A stretch of 64,000 nucleotides of DNA from Cobetia amphilecti (GCF_030010415.1 NZ_JASCSA010000005.1); one strand, 5' to 3'. Positions 45,904 through 55,197 are shown, numbered from the stretch's first letter. The notes: generated from the letters alone by a model not told the origin. Numbers and translations: made by a program.

Positions 45904-46220
45904 TCATCAAGACGTTCTTGTTATCTGCCTCAGACTATCAGTGCCAATGACACACCAGGATTGGCGCATACCGAGATGGGCCCACCCCCATGCCGGGTAT
46001 GAGGAATGCCACCTCTCATCAGTGATGTGCTGCTGGATACCGCTCGGCTATTGCTCGGCTACCGCAGCGGTGCCGCTGCGCGTCCAAAGGATCCATCTGA
46101 ACCGATATCATGAATATCAATGACTTGCAGATAGCGAAATGCTGTCTGTGTCGCACAGGCGTTTTCGATCTCGGGGTGGTCTCCCGAATTGGATCGTTGC
46201 AAGCGTACTGACAGCTCGTG

Positions 46221-46308
46221 TGAAGCCGGTCATCACGCTGGTCATGAAACCGGTCATCAAGCCCGGCGCAAGGCACAGGTCGCCGGCACTCAGAACCGGC
46301 ACTCAGAA
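46221..46308. repeat. Two short tandem repeats
   Basis: A 24-base unit is present about twice (46221-46268, sharing CCGGTCATCA), followed by two exact 13-base units CCGGCACTCAGAA (46283, 46296). Confidence 0.7.
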
Positions 46309-46592
46309 CCGGCAACACCATGGAAACAGCATTGACGTGAATCCGGCAGCTTCATTGCCGCAATGCACGGCATAACGCGCATGCAAGTTGCTGTAATAGC
46401 ACATCAAAGAGCAAATGATATCGCACGGACAGGCGATCTTTGCCACCCGAAACACCACGGTCACCGCTGCCCCGACAACAGGGGAGCAGCAATAGAGCGG
46501 CGCAGTCTTCAAGCCGCCAGCTGTAAGAGGGGATCACACCTCTCTACCCAAACAGCCACAAGATGTCACTACGACCCAGGGAGCAAGACGAC

Positions 46593-48188
46593 ATGAAGGA
46601 CCTCTTAAGAATCACGGGCTACGGATGTATCGTGGCCGGTGTCGGCCCGGCAGGCATGGGATTTCTGTTCAATGCCCTCAAGACAGGCCAGATCACGACA
46701 CTGGCCCGCCACGGACTGTTGATTCTCGATGCCGGCGGTACCCACGCCAGCGGCAAGCTTGGCGCTGGTCGGCTGGGTGAATATCGCATCACCGCCAACT
46801 CGGTCGGCGATGTGTTCCTCGACTGCCTGCGCGACCCGGCACTCGCCGACGTGCTGGCCCCGCTCGAAGGCGAACCCTGCCTGGAGCGAATCCGCGCCGA
46901 TCCCTACTCCTCCCCGCGACTCGATGAGATCGGCGAGCTGCTGGAAGCCGCCAGTGCGCTGGTATTGGCGCACATCACCGCCCTGCCGGGCGTCGAGATG
47001 TGGTGCGGCACCAGCCTGGACACGCTGCAGTACCTCGACGGCACCAGCATTCTGACCCTCTCGCATGAACCGGAAGTGGCCCAGCGCACGTCGCGGCTGC
47101 GCACCGAGAACCTGGTGCTCAATCTGGGCGGCCAGCAGTGCCCGGAGCGATTGACCCAGAGCCTCAATCGTCAGGGACTGACGCCGTCGCGGCGCGCACG
47201 CATCTACAGCGGCGATGAGCTGTTGCGCATGCCGCCGGGACAGCTGCGCAGCCTGCTGTTGCCGCGTCTGCGCCGTGGTGGTCGCGTCTGTGTGGTGGGT
47301 GGCTCGCACAGCGCCTTCTCGATGCTCGACGTGCTGGCCGACGCGCTGCGCAATACCCGCGTCAAGGAGATTACCCTGCTGCATCGCTCGCCGATTCGGC
47401 TGTTCTTCGAGAATGCCGAAGAAGCGCGCGCCGCAGGCTATCACTACGATGCCGAGCGCGATGTATGCCCGATCAGCGGTCGCATCAACCGCTCCGGCGG
47501 GCTGCGCTACCGGGCACTGGCCATCGGTCAGGAAATACTGGCCACCGGCCGCATCGAAGAGTGCGCGATGGACATCCAGCTGGTGCAGACCGGTCCCGGC
47601 AGTGCCCAACGCCTGGAACTGGCCAGCGAAGTACTCGCCGACGCGCCCATCGTGGTGCAGTGCAACGGCTATCAGCCGATTCTGCCCACCATCAGCGACG
47701 CCCATCATCAGCCCATCACGCTGCGTGAAGTGAATGGCGGGCTGGATTCCGATGCCAACGGCAACCCCTGCGACATCCACGGCCAGCGTCTTGCGGGCCT
47801 CTACATGTTCGGGCTGGGCGCCGGTCTCGCCGTCGACCCGACGCTGGGCAGTGAAGCCTCCTTTGATGGCCGCATCTACGGCGTCTGGCAGTTCCACAAT
47901 CACGCCAGCCTGCCGGCCCTCCACGCCATCATCGCGCGCAACGCCAGTGACGACGCACTCGGCAGCGATACTGCTCACTCCGTCGGTCAGGTGATCGCCA
48001 GCGATCGCGGCATGGCAAGCGTCAGCGGCAGTGGAATGCCCAGCGACAAGAGCAGCGCAAACAGTGTCGTCAGTGAGAAAGCCAGCGCGGACAGCCTCGC
48101 ACAGGCGAGCGAAGCCGAGGACTTCTCCAGCGCCCTCAAGGTGCTGAGTGACTCACTGGGCCTGCATCAGAAATCCCGCATGGCGTAG
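46593..48188 (+). CDS. Orphan FAD/NAD(P)-binding protein, monooxygenase-like
   Basis: A 531-residue protein with an N-terminal Rossmann FAD motif (GYGCIVAGVGPAGMGFLF) and a second nucleotide loop in the middle (VCVVGGSHSAFSMLDVL). This arrangement recalls flavin-dependent N-hydroxylating monooxygenases and the FAD-NAD(P)-binding family. CNGYQPILP and GLGAGLAVDPTLG near the C-terminal third fit the FAD-contacting end. The last 60 or so residues are Ser/Ala-rich and low in complexity. GGGAG nine bases before the ATG at 46593 sets the start. It stands alone, with no siderophore or biosynthesis genes near, so substrate and role are unknown. Confidence 0.78.
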   Translation: MKDLLRITGYGCIVAGVGPAGMGFLFNALKTGQITTLARHGLLILDAGGTHASGKLGAGRLGEYRITANSVGDVFLDCLRDPALADVLAPLEGEPCLERIRADPYSSPRLDEIGELLEAASALVLAHITALPGVEMWCGTSLDTLQYLDGTSILTLSHEPEVAQRTSRLRTENLVLNLGGQQCPERLTQSLNRQGLTPSRRARIYSGDELLRMPPGQLRSLLLPRLRRGGRVCVVGGSHSAFSMLDVLADALRNTRVKEITLLHRSPIRLFFENAEEARAAGYHYDAERDVCPISGRINRSGGLRYRALAIGQEILATGRIEECAMDIQLVQTGPGSAQRLELASEVLADAPIVVQCNGYQPILPTISDAHHQPITLREVNGGLDSDANGNPCDIHGQRLAGLYMFGLGAGLAVDPTLGSEASFDGRIYGVWQFHNHASLPALHAIIARNASDDALGSDTAHSVGQVIASDRGMASVSGSGMPSDKSSANSVVSEKASADSLAQASEAEDFSSALKVLSDSLGLHQKSRMA

Positions 48189-48530
48189 CAAGGCATGACG
48201 TGACCTGAGCAAGCACAGTGCTGCCTGTGGGCCTTGCCATCAGATGATTACGTAATGCCGGTTATGGAGCACAGTAGAAACAATCATGGGCTTTACTATC
48301 TGCACACAAGACAAATGATTGCCTTTTGGATAAACATAACAAGAAAAAACACATAACGACGCTGGAGCCCCTACTCTCCCCGGCGCAAGCAAGCAAGGCC
48401 ACACGAAGACGCACGATGGCGATACCTCCCCACACAAAAGCGCCGCCCGGGCATGTCCCGAGCGGCGCTATTGTGTGTCATCTCAGCAAGGGCAGTGGCC
48501 GAACCTTGCAGCCAGCTCGACCACGGTCAC
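48189..48530. other. Intergenic region with convergent ends
   Basis: About 340 bases between the flavoprotein and the DoxX-like gene. It holds the terminator at 48431-48477; the remainder is fairly AT-rich and has no supported gene. Confidence 0.5.
48431..48477 (-). terminator. Hairpin downstream of the DoxX-like gene
   Basis: A long imperfect stem: CACACAA, AGCGCCGC and CGGG pair with CCCG, GCGGCGCT and TTGTGTG. It lies 54 bases past the gene end. Confidence 0.7.
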
Positions 48531-48965
48531 TTAGCGTGCCGCTTCTTCCTCAAGACGCGCCTGCTTGCCACCGAGGGTGAAGCAGGTATCGATCTCGCGC
48601 AGCATGAACAGCGCGACACAGGCGGCCAGCATCGGCCAGGCAGCGAAGAACAGCAGGTGATCGAACGGGTCCAGATACTGCTTGAAGGCAGAGAAGGTAG
48701 ACCCGGCGTGCAGCAACAGCACCAGACCGTAGGTGAGGGTCTTCTTCACGCCGGTGACGAACAGCAGCAACAACACCATCTCGATGACGGCAATCGCGAT
48801 GACGATGCCCTCGCCCATGCCACCGATGGCATAGAACTTCTCGAAGATGGCGGCGGCGTGGCCAGGATTGAAGAACTTGTCCAGTGTCCACATCGTGATA
48901 ACGAGGAAGACCCCGAGGCGCAGCAGCAGCAGGGAAATGCGGATTCGATCGGCGTACTTCGTCAT
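48531..48965 (-). CDS. DoxX-like four-helix membrane protein
   Basis: A 144-residue inner-membrane protein with four predicted membrane segments. It begins MTKYADRIRISLLLLRLGVF and contains WTLDKFFNPGHAAAIFEKFY, as in a conserved pseudomonad protein of DoxX-like topology. GGAGAG seven bases before the ATG at 48965 sets the start. Function unknown; DoxX-like proteins are often linked to redox homeostasis. Single gene with its own terminator. Confidence 0.82.
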   Translation of the reverse strand: MTKYADRIRISLLLLRLGVFLVITMWTLDKFFNPGHAAAIFEKFYAIGGMGEGIVIAIAVIEMVLLLLFVTGVKKTLTYGLVLLLHAGSTFSAFKQYLDPFDHLLFFAAWPMLAACVALFMLREIDTCFTLGGKQARLEEEAAR

Positions 48966-49391
48966 GTCAATTCTCTCCAGGGGGAATGGGCCAGCGCTGC
49001 AACGCAGCGGGCACGTGCTGCTGTGTACGCACGAAGTGGCCGCCTGGTTGCATTGATTGATGATTTTTCTCGCAAAATTAATCACTTGGCAGCCTAGCCC
49101 GCCGCGTGACTCCTTGGCGCAAACGCCTGCTGCATAGGCCGCTTAAGCGACCCCGAGCTGCCATTGTTGGGCAATACAGCAGCAGTGACTGCCGCACAAG
49201 AGACGCTGACTCGCCCGCCATCCAACACTCTGCCCTTCTCGCTGTCTGATTCATCAGCGGCTAGCGTCTTTGCAGCCTCGCTGTCTGATTCATCAGCGGC
49301 TATGGCCTTTGCTGCCTCGCCCTGACCCTGGACCCTAGCCCTCGCCCTCGACCGGCCTGCCGGTTCGCCCTTCGCGCTGGAGTTTATCCAC
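48966..49391. other. Intergenic region with a 39-bp repeat
   Basis: About 430 bases upstream of two divergent genes. It contains a 39-base tandem repeat (49229-49319). A leftward open frame across the repeat encodes acidic ADESDSE repeats but has no family match and overlaps the opposite gene, so it is not called. Confidence 0.5.
49229..49319. repeat. 39-bp tandem repeat
   Basis: Two full units (49229-49267, 49268-49306) share a 26-base identical core containing GATTCATCAGCGGCTA, followed by a partial third unit. It lies about 70 bases before a start codon. Confidence 0.88.
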
Positions 49392-49895
49392 ATGGCCTCC
49401 AAGACTGATCCCCCGTCTGCTTGTCCGTCGTCAGACGCTTCAATGCCGGGCTCTTCCACCCAGCCCCTTCCTGCGCTGCGCCGCTGGCGAGCGCCCGGGC
49501 CTGGCGACTCTCACCTGCCGCCACGCATTGCCAAGGCGCGCTTTCCGGCCTTGAGCGCCCAACTGCTGGCGCATGCCGCGCGCATTGCAGCAGAACGCGA
49601 GCGCGGCGAGATTCTCGACTACGCCTGTGCCATGAGTGCGGTGCCGACGGTGATTCAGGAGATCTGGCTGGCCAGTGGCGAGCTTGAGACATTCGCATTA
49701 CGCGAAGGCATCCAGATCGAGAGCCTGGCGGAGCTGCTGGGTGAGCACACTCCGCCTGACAGCCCCGCCACCGCTGCACAAAGTGGCGAGCCAGCGCGGG
49801 TCGTGAGGCCACTTGATACTTTCGACTGGCTGCATCTGGCGCTGGAGCAGCTGTTGCAGATACATCAGGATAAGCAACGTTTACACTCAGACTGA
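49392..49895 (+). CDS. Hypothetical protein
   Basis: A 167-residue soluble protein that I do not recognise. It begins with a Ser/Pro-rich 30-residue stretch, then has a helical Ala/Arg-rich part (IAKARFPALSAQLLAHAARI) and ends in DWLHLALEQLLQIHQDKQ. GGAG nine bases before the ATG supports translation, and codon use matches the genome. It is followed after 203 bases by another small gene on the same strand. Confidence 0.55.
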   Translation: MASKTDPPSACPSSDASMPGSSTQPLPALRRWRAPGPGDSHLPPRIAKARFPALSAQLLAHAARIAAERERGEILDYACAMSAVPTVIQEIWLASGELETFALREGIQIESLAELLGEHTPPDSPATAAQSGEPARVVRPLDTFDWLHLALEQLLQIHQDKQRLHSD

Positions 49896-50098
49896 TGTAT
49901 CTCGGCGCCAAAACTCGTATGGTGAGAGAGAGGCTCGGCCTGTCGTCGATCAAGATGACGCGCGAGCCTCGAGCACGACTGTCATATGCACGACTGGAAC
50001 GCATTTCTGGTACGAGCAACAAGGCACGACATCAAGCACAGCACGCGGAGCAGAACATCACGATCGATCATTGAAAACGACCAGCCGAGGAGGTTCAC

Positions 50099-50413
50099 AT
50101 GAAGGTCTACAAACCTGAATGGCGTTGCACGCTCGACGTGACGGAAGGCCCCGACCCCACCGCCCGCTGGAAAACACGGCTTGCCTGGCGCTTGCGCGCC
50201 CTAGCCGACCGCTTTGATGGCGGTAGTCGTACGATGAAGATTGACTGCAATGTCACCCCGGCGCTCACCCGCGAAGAGGTCGACACCTGCCTGGGCAAGG
50301 GCTTCGCCCTCAGCCAGAACCTGATGCTGCAACTGGCCAACCACAGCGCCTGCGAAGATGTCCTACGCGACGCCAAGGCCGAGCTCTACGAAGAAGAGCA
50401 ACACCCGATGTAA
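50099..50413 (+). CDS. Small conserved-looking hypothetical protein
   Basis: A 104-residue protein of unknown function preceded by an excellent GAGGAGG site five bases before the ATG. It contains KTRLAWRLRALADRFDGG and a C-terminal acidic helix, and has no membrane segment. Ends at the terminator 50480-50510. It is the last high-GC gene before the AT-rich island. Confidence 0.68.
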   Translation: MKVYKPEWRCTLDVTEGPDPTARWKTRLAWRLRALADRFDGGSRTMKIDCNVTPALTREEVDTCLGKGFALSQNLMLQLANHSACEDVLRDAKAELYEEEQHPM

Positions 50414-50479
50414 TGGTCTGATCTGAGTAGAACCCCGCAGATCAACCCATCGGTGAACGTAGTCCGCAAGACGCATGTA

Positions 50480-50510
50480 AAAGCCCTCCCGGCGATGCCG
50501 GGAGGGCTTT
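50480..50510. terminator. Terminator at the left edge of the AT-rich island
   Basis: A 14-bp perfect stem AAAGCCCTCCCGGC with its complement, loop GAT. It serves the small gene on the left and could also stop the HNH gene arriving from the right, 26 bases past its stop. Confidence 0.9.
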
Positions 50511-50535
50511 ACCTTGACCTAACATCTAATAACCC

Positions 50536-51207
50536 TTACTCCTCACTTAATCCAATATATGGCTCCAGAATAGGATAAAGCACTGTATCTTCAATTATAC
50601 ACCAGCTTATGAATGCACTATATTTAGAGGAAGGCATTATTAAAAGCTTCATTCTTTCTATAGCATTTTCTTTCTCAACTTCAAGACTCGTTTCGTCAAA
50701 ATACTCACATTGTAACTCAAGAAATATATTAAACTGCTTAAAAACCTCCTTACGCAAAGCTACAGCAGTAACCATTTTAGTATCGGTATGGTCACTATTA
50801 TAAACTTTATTTAACAACTCAGCCGTCGCCAAAGTACTTTCATCTACAAGCTGTGGTTCTATTTCCAATCTTTTTGCATAAGGGGTAGTAGGTGGCTTGT
50901 GCTTTATTGCTCTCAAAACATCGGTATTTGTATCGCAGCAGTCTAGCAGATTATTATACCCCTGAAGTTTTATGTTATTGCACCGTGCACATGATAAGTA
51001 TAGATTCTCCCAATCGAACTTTTTATTCAAATCTCCATTATGAGATGAAAAATGCTCTACATTAATATCTAAAGGTTCTTTAGTCTCACAAATATAGCAC
51101 TTCTTGAAAAACACTTTACAAAGCTCATCCAATACATCTTTAGAATTGTATTTTTGACGACGTGATAGAGACGAGGGCGCTTCTCGTGTTCTTATTGTAT
51201 TAAACAT
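50536..51207 (-). CDS. HNH endonuclease, PtuB-like (Septu-type defence)
   Basis: A 223-residue protein with a zinc-bound HNH nuclease fold. C37-x2-C40 and C73-x2-C76 form the zinc site, H52 (EHFSSH) is the catalytic His, and FDWENLYLSCARCNN carries the metal-binding Asn. This C-x2-C, EH, W-N-L, C-x2-CN pattern is that of PtuB-type nucleases. It begins at the ATG at 51207, four bases after the ATPase stop, with GAGG nine bases upstream inside that gene, so the pair is one operon. Composition is very AT-rich against the rest of the window, consistent with transfer. The proposed anti-phage role is inferred from the pairing. Confidence 0.85.
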   Translation of the reverse strand: MFNTIRTREAPSSLSRRQKYNSKDVLDELCKVFFKKCYICETKEPLDINVEHFSSHNGDLNKKFDWENLYLSCARCNNIKLQGYNNLLDCCDTNTDVLRAIKHKPPTTPYAKRLEIEPQLVDESTLATAELLNKVYNSDHTDTKMVTAVALRKEVFKQFNIFLELQCEYFDETSLEVEKENAIERMKLLIMPSSKYSAFISWCIIEDTVLYPILEPYIGLSEE

Positions 51208-51211
51208 GGCT

Positions 51212-52456
51212 CTAAACCTCTTTCTTGCTTTTACGAATAGCAACCTTTGCTAAATTAACGTAATACAACGTCTCTGGATCTAGATCGTCGTCTTTAGGGA
51301 GTCTACTTAATATATCTTTTATCTTAGCGATATCTATAAAACTGCTACTTGTGAGCTTGTTTAAGTAGCTGATCTTTTCTTGCATATTGTTAGATACTGG
51401 TAGCACATCAAAAAGTCCTTCCAAAATAGATTCATAAGAGTACATAGACAAATCATCTATTTGCTTATTAGATGATAGATCATAGATCACAGCATCTTCG
51501 ACTGATGAAACTACAAATGGTGAATGAGTAGTAACAATAAACTGAACTTTTGGGAAAGATATTGTTAGGAATGAAAGTATCTTCTTTTGTAAAGAAACAT
51601 GTAAATGCGCATCGATTTCATCTATGAGCACTACTCCTGTTAACTCACTAGGATCTACTGAGTAAAGTGAAACCTTTGTGATTAACTCCGCATATATAGC
51701 CATTATAGAAGAAAAGCCAGATGATAAAGATTGTAATGTATAAGGTTTTTTTCCTGACTGATTTATTTCGAAAGAAAGTGTGTCTGATTTAAATTTTATA
51801 TTTAGAGAATTATCCTCGAATAGGTTTTTCAAATCTTCCTCTAGCTTAACAAACCATTTGTTAATTCGTTTGGCCTCTCCCGCATCATTATTTATATTAG
51901 GAGATTCCGAGAAAGCTTGGAGAGCCATATTAGATACTAAAAACTGTTCAAAAAGAGAAGAGCTAGACTTAAGCTCCCTGTCCATAGATGTTCTTCTGTC
52001 TTGTTCGCGCAACTTATCAAAACTAACAATAGATGTTGGTTTGACAATTTCTGACTTCCTCATGGCCCCAAAATTAGATAATATTGCTGTAGATTTTTCG
52101 ACCTTTAACACAAAATCATCTAACCCATTAATAACAACAGGCGGTCGTTGTGCTTTAGCAAGTGCAAGCCGAAGATTATTTAGGTTTTCCTTTGTAATCT
52201 TATAGTTTTGAGACGAAACATTCAAAGTGCCAATATAATATTCCGTGTTCCTGATATCACGCTCAACATCATTAACATTTTTATTGTCACGCTCAATAAC
52301 AGAAGACCATAACTCCTTATAAATACAGCTTAACAGTTGTGTCTTGCCACACCCATTAGAGCCAGTTATGATTAAATTCCTTCCCTTAAGATCAATTCTT
52401 ACCTCTTTACCAGTACTAGGGATAACCAGGTCTATTTCTTCAATATATTTTGTCAT
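51212..52456 (-). CDS. AAA/ABC-type ATPase, PtuA-like (Septu-type defence)
   Basis: A 414-residue ATPase of the SMC/OLD-like AAA group. Walker A is GSNGCGKT (residues 32-39), the ABC-type signature is LSSGFSS (244-250), Walker B is VVLIDEIDAHLH (275-286) and a switch His is in VTTHSPFVVSS (311). The coiled region between residues 60 and 240 is hydrophilic. AAGGG precedes the ATG at 52456. An ATPase of this kind directly followed by an HNH nuclease is the arrangement of Septu (PtuA-PtuB). No reverse transcriptase is present, so it is not a retron-linked version. AT-rich codon use is unlike its neighbours. Confidence 0.86.
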   Translation of the reverse strand: MTKYIEEIDLVIPSTGKEVRIDLKGRNLIITGSNGCGKTQLLSCIYKELWSSVIERDNKNVNDVERDIRNTEYYIGTLNVSSQNYKITKENLNNLRLALAKAQRPPVVINGLDDFVLKVEKSTAILSNFGAMRKSEIVKPTSIVSFDKLREQDRRTSMDRELKSSSSLFEQFLVSNMALQAFSESPNINNDAGEAKRINKWFVKLEEDLKNLFEDNSLNIKFKSDTLSFEINQSGKKPYTLQSLSSGFSSIMAIYAELITKVSLYSVDPSELTGVVLIDEIDAHLHVSLQKKILSFLTISFPKVQFIVTTHSPFVVSSVEDAVIYDLSSNKQIDDLSMYSYESILEGLFDVLPVSNNMQEKISYLNKLTSSSFIDIAKIKDILSRLPKDDDLDPETLYYVNLAKVAIRKSKKEV

Positions 52457-52970
52457 CAGACAACCCTTATTAGCATTAATCGGCGAAAATTGAATTAGGA
52501 GGTTAGCTAGGCGCTATTTTTTGATCTCATATAAAGATAATATGCTCCTACAACAAAGCAACTGGATTACGAATATTATGAGCACTTAATAAATTACGAT
52601 ATTACACAACTTCTCTCATTCCCCCTTGACTCACAATCAACCTTCTAATTTCACAGATAATACTTAACGTCGCTGCTCAAGGCTCTACGACAAAGTCGGC
52701 GTCCACTGCAGAGACAAACGCAGAGCTCTCTTGACAATAGCCTAAAATTATCATGTAGGTAAATGCGCGATGGTAGCTCTTGATGACAACGATATACAGC
52801 CGGATTCCTATTTCGTGTCGCAAATACTGACTGGACGTTGATCAGTGTCATAAGACCCGATCATATATCGGCGACACAGATAACCTATCCTCTACTGACA
52901 CTCGCTCCCCACCTCACCCTGTACAATGGCTCCCTCAAGCCGCCCCCCCCCCCTCAACCTCAGGCCTTCC
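52457..52970. other. Right part of the AT-rich island and transition
   Basis: About 510 bases upstream of both the ATPase and the pseudouridine synthase. It is AT-rich to about 52860, then returns to normal composition. A TTGACA element at 52731-52736 could be part of a rightward promoter. No att site, direct repeat pair or tRNA was found at either edge. Confidence 0.5.
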
Positions 52971-53861
52971 ATGTCCATTTCCGCGCGTCCTTCCAAGCTG
53001 AGCCTGCCTCAGGTCAATCCCGGTGTGACGACGGTGCTGGAGTATCTGCTGCTCAAGTTTCCGGCGATTGCCGAGTCACGCTGGCGCGAGCGCATGGCCG
53101 AGGGCAAGGTGCATCGCGATGATGGCTCGCGGATTACGCCAGAGTCGCCCTACCAGCCACATCTACGCGTGTTCTATTACCGCGAGGTGGCAAGCGAGCC
53201 GAGCATCCCCTTCGCGGAGCGGATTCTCTATCAGGATGAGCACATTCTGGTGGCCTACAAGCCGCATTTTCTGCCGGTGACACCCGGCGGCCTGTACGTG
53301 AATGAGTGCCTGCAGCAGCGACTGCGCAAGCGCACCGGGATAGAGGCGCTGCAGGCGGTGCATCGCCTGGATAGGGTCACGGCGGGGCTGGTGCTGTGCT
53401 CCGTCAATCCCGACACGCGCCCCCTCTATCATCAGCTGTTCAAGTCGCGGAATATCCACAAGACCTATCAGGCCATCGCGGAGACCCACAGCGATGAGTC
53501 CCTGGTGGGCCAGCAGTGGGAGGTGAAGAATCGTCTCGAGCAGAGCGAGCAACGCTTCCGCATTCATGTCACCGACGGCGCGGCCAACAGCCACTCGGTG
53601 ATTCGCTGCGTGCAGCAGACAGACCGCCAGGCATTGTTCGAGCTGCATCCTGTCACCGGCAGAACCCACCAGCTACGCGTGCACATGCAGACGCTGGGCT
53701 GGCCGATTCTGAATGACCGCTACTACCCCGTGCTGCAACCGCTCTCGCCGGATGACTACGCGCGCCCCCTGCAGCTGCTCTCCAAGGGATTCGAGTTCAT
53801 TGACCCCGTCACCGGCGAGGAAAGGTGCTTCGAATACGACGGTGACCTGACACTGGCGTGA
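52971..53861 (+). CDS. RluA-family pseudouridine synthase
   Basis: A 296-residue enzyme that isomerises uridine in rRNA or tRNA. It has the RluA motif with catalytic Asp (AVHRLDRVTAGLVL), then HKTYQAI and the C-terminal GRTHQLRVHM. The N-terminal 75 residues are an S4-like region (VTTVLEYLLLKFP). The ATG at 52971 gives MSISARPSK; an in-frame ATG at 52926 would add a Pro-rich 15 residues, and neither has a clear ribosome site. The target site is unknown. Confidence 0.9.
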   Translation: MSISARPSKLSLPQVNPGVTTVLEYLLLKFPAIAESRWRERMAEGKVHRDDGSRITPESPYQPHLRVFYYREVASEPSIPFAERILYQDEHILVAYKPHFLPVTPGGLYVNECLQQRLRKRTGIEALQAVHRLDRVTAGLVLCSVNPDTRPLYHQLFKSRNIHKTYQAIAETHSDESLVGQQWEVKNRLEQSEQRFRIHVTDGAANSHSVIRCVQQTDRQALFELHPVTGRTHQLRVHMQTLGWPILNDRYYPVLQPLSPDDYARPLQLLSKGFEFIDPVTGEERCFEYDGDLTLA

Positions 53862-54003
53862 GCCGTGACATGGCCCGTGGCTGTCGTCGCCAGCCGACGC
53901 ACAGCCCACCGCATGTGCACAAAGAAATCATCTGGCGAAGGCTTCCTGCTCGACGTCAGGCGGGCTAAGGTTTTCCTCCTGTCCCCGGAAAATAGGCCCA
54001 TCG

Positions 54004-55197
54004 ATGTCCCGACGTCTCGCAGTGACCGGAGGAGCCGCGCTGGCCGCGCTCCTGTCCTTCCCCGTCCTCGCACAGCAAGGGCACGATGGGCCGCCGCCCG
54101 ATCACGATGGCCCGCCGCCGATGTCAGCGGAAGACCAGGCGCTGAGCGAGGCGCTGCGCGCGCGCATGGGCGACACCAGCACCCAGATGCAGAGCGTGCC
54201 CATCCCCGAGAGCGCCGCCGAGTGCGGCGACACACCCGGTTATGCGCGCATGCTGTGCCTGATTGATCTGCTCAAGGCGGATATCTCCGACGACGACATC
54301 CTGCAGAACCTCCAGCATGACTACTCCCTCGCTGAGGCCGAGAACTGGAGCAATCTGCCCGCTGGCGCCTTCCCGAAACGCCCCGGCGTGCTGCTGGGCG
54401 AGCTGAACATCAAGCAGCGCGGCCTCGTCAAAGCCATCATGCTGGAAGCCACCGGCCACGCGCCCGATGAAGGCTTCGACGAGATGCTCCAGACGCTCAA
54501 CGCCGATGACTACATCAACACCGTCAGCACCGACTACAAGGCCGGTTACTCCTCCTACAACACCAAGTTCGCCTTCCTCGGCACGCCCGGCGAGACCGGC
54601 ACCTGGGAGCTGTACTACGGTGGCCACCACATGGCCTTCGCCAACACCTATACCGACGGCAAGCTGGCCGGTGCCACGCCCTCCTTCCGTGGTGTAGAAC
54701 CCTTCCCCTATTTCGAGATGAACGGCCGGGTGAACGAGCCGCTGACCCAGGAGCGCGATGCCTTCGCCACCCTGTTGAGCTCGCTCTCCGATGACCAGAA
54801 GGCCGAGGCCACGCTGGCAGGCACCTACCGCGATATCCTCGCTGGCCCCCAGGCCGACGATGCCATCCCCGAAAGCTATGAAGGCCTGCCGGTCTCCGAG
54901 TTGGATGATGACCAGCGAGCGCTGCTGCTGACGGCCATCGAAACCTATGTGGACGACATCTCCGCCCCCGAAGCCGCGGCCTACATGGAGAAGTACACCT
55001 CCGAGCTTCCCGAGACCTATCTCGGCTTCTCCGGCACGCCGCAGGTCAGCGCCGAAAACGATTATGTGCGCATACACGGCCCGTCGCTGTGGATCGAATT
55101 CTCGTTGCAGTCCAACAAGTCCACCGACAAGGTCGGCAACCATCCGCACTCGGTATGGCGTGACCGCACCGACGACTACGGCGGCCAGAGCGAATGA
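54004..55197 (+). CDS. Exported DUF3500 protein
   Basis: A 397-residue protein with a signal peptide cleaved after VLAQ (about residue 24), a short HDGPPP repeat, then a DUF3500 domain. Typical features are the double-His segment WELYYGGHHMAF, FRGVEPFPYF and the C-terminal GPSLWIEFS with HPHSVWRD. The family function is not established. The stop overlaps the next start by four bases (ATGA), so the two exported proteins are made together. The ribosome site is weak. Confidence 0.87.
   Translation: MSRRLAVTGGAALAALLSFPVLAQQGHDGPPPDHDGPPPMSAEDQALSEALRARMGDTSTQMQSVPIPESAAECGDTPGYARMLCLIDLLKADISDDDILQNLQHDYSLAEAENWSNLPAGAFPKRPGVLLGELNIKQRGLVKAIMLEATGHAPDEGFDEMLQTLNADDYINTVSTDYKAGYSSYNTKFAFLGTPGETGTWELYYGGHHMAFANTYTDGKLAGATPSFRGVEPFPYFEMNGRVNEPLTQERDAFATLLSSLSDDQKAEATLAGTYRDILAGPQADDAIPESYEGLPVSELDDDQRALLLTAIETYVDDISAPEAAAYMEKYTSELPETYLGFSGTPQVSAENDYVRIHGPSLWIEFSLQSNKSTDKVGNHPHSVWRDRTDDYGGQSE

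Larger units (their letters stand above)
45486..46592. other. 1.1-kb intergenic region with gene relic and repeats
   Basis: No full gene is supported. It contains an AT-rich stretch (about 45700-45780), a 42-codon frame resembling an AraC HTH fragment (45775-45903), and short repeats at 46221-46268 (24-base unit) and 46283-46308 (CCGGCACTCAGAA twice). Confidence 0.55.

Noticed and set aside
49229..49319. CRISPR array
   Set aside because: Units are contiguous with no unique spacers and no cas genes nearby. The same applies to the other short arrays.
49094..49459. Leftward 121-codon frame with ADESDSE repeats
   Set aside because: No ribosome site I trust; it overlaps the start of the rightward gene at 49392. 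The repeats follow from the 39-bp DNA array. Kept only as a repeat finding.
50515..52970. Retron or toxin-antitoxin reading of the AT-rich island
   Set aside because: No reverse transcriptase, msr/msd-like structure or small antitoxin frame is present. The ATPase-HNH pair alone explains the coding content.
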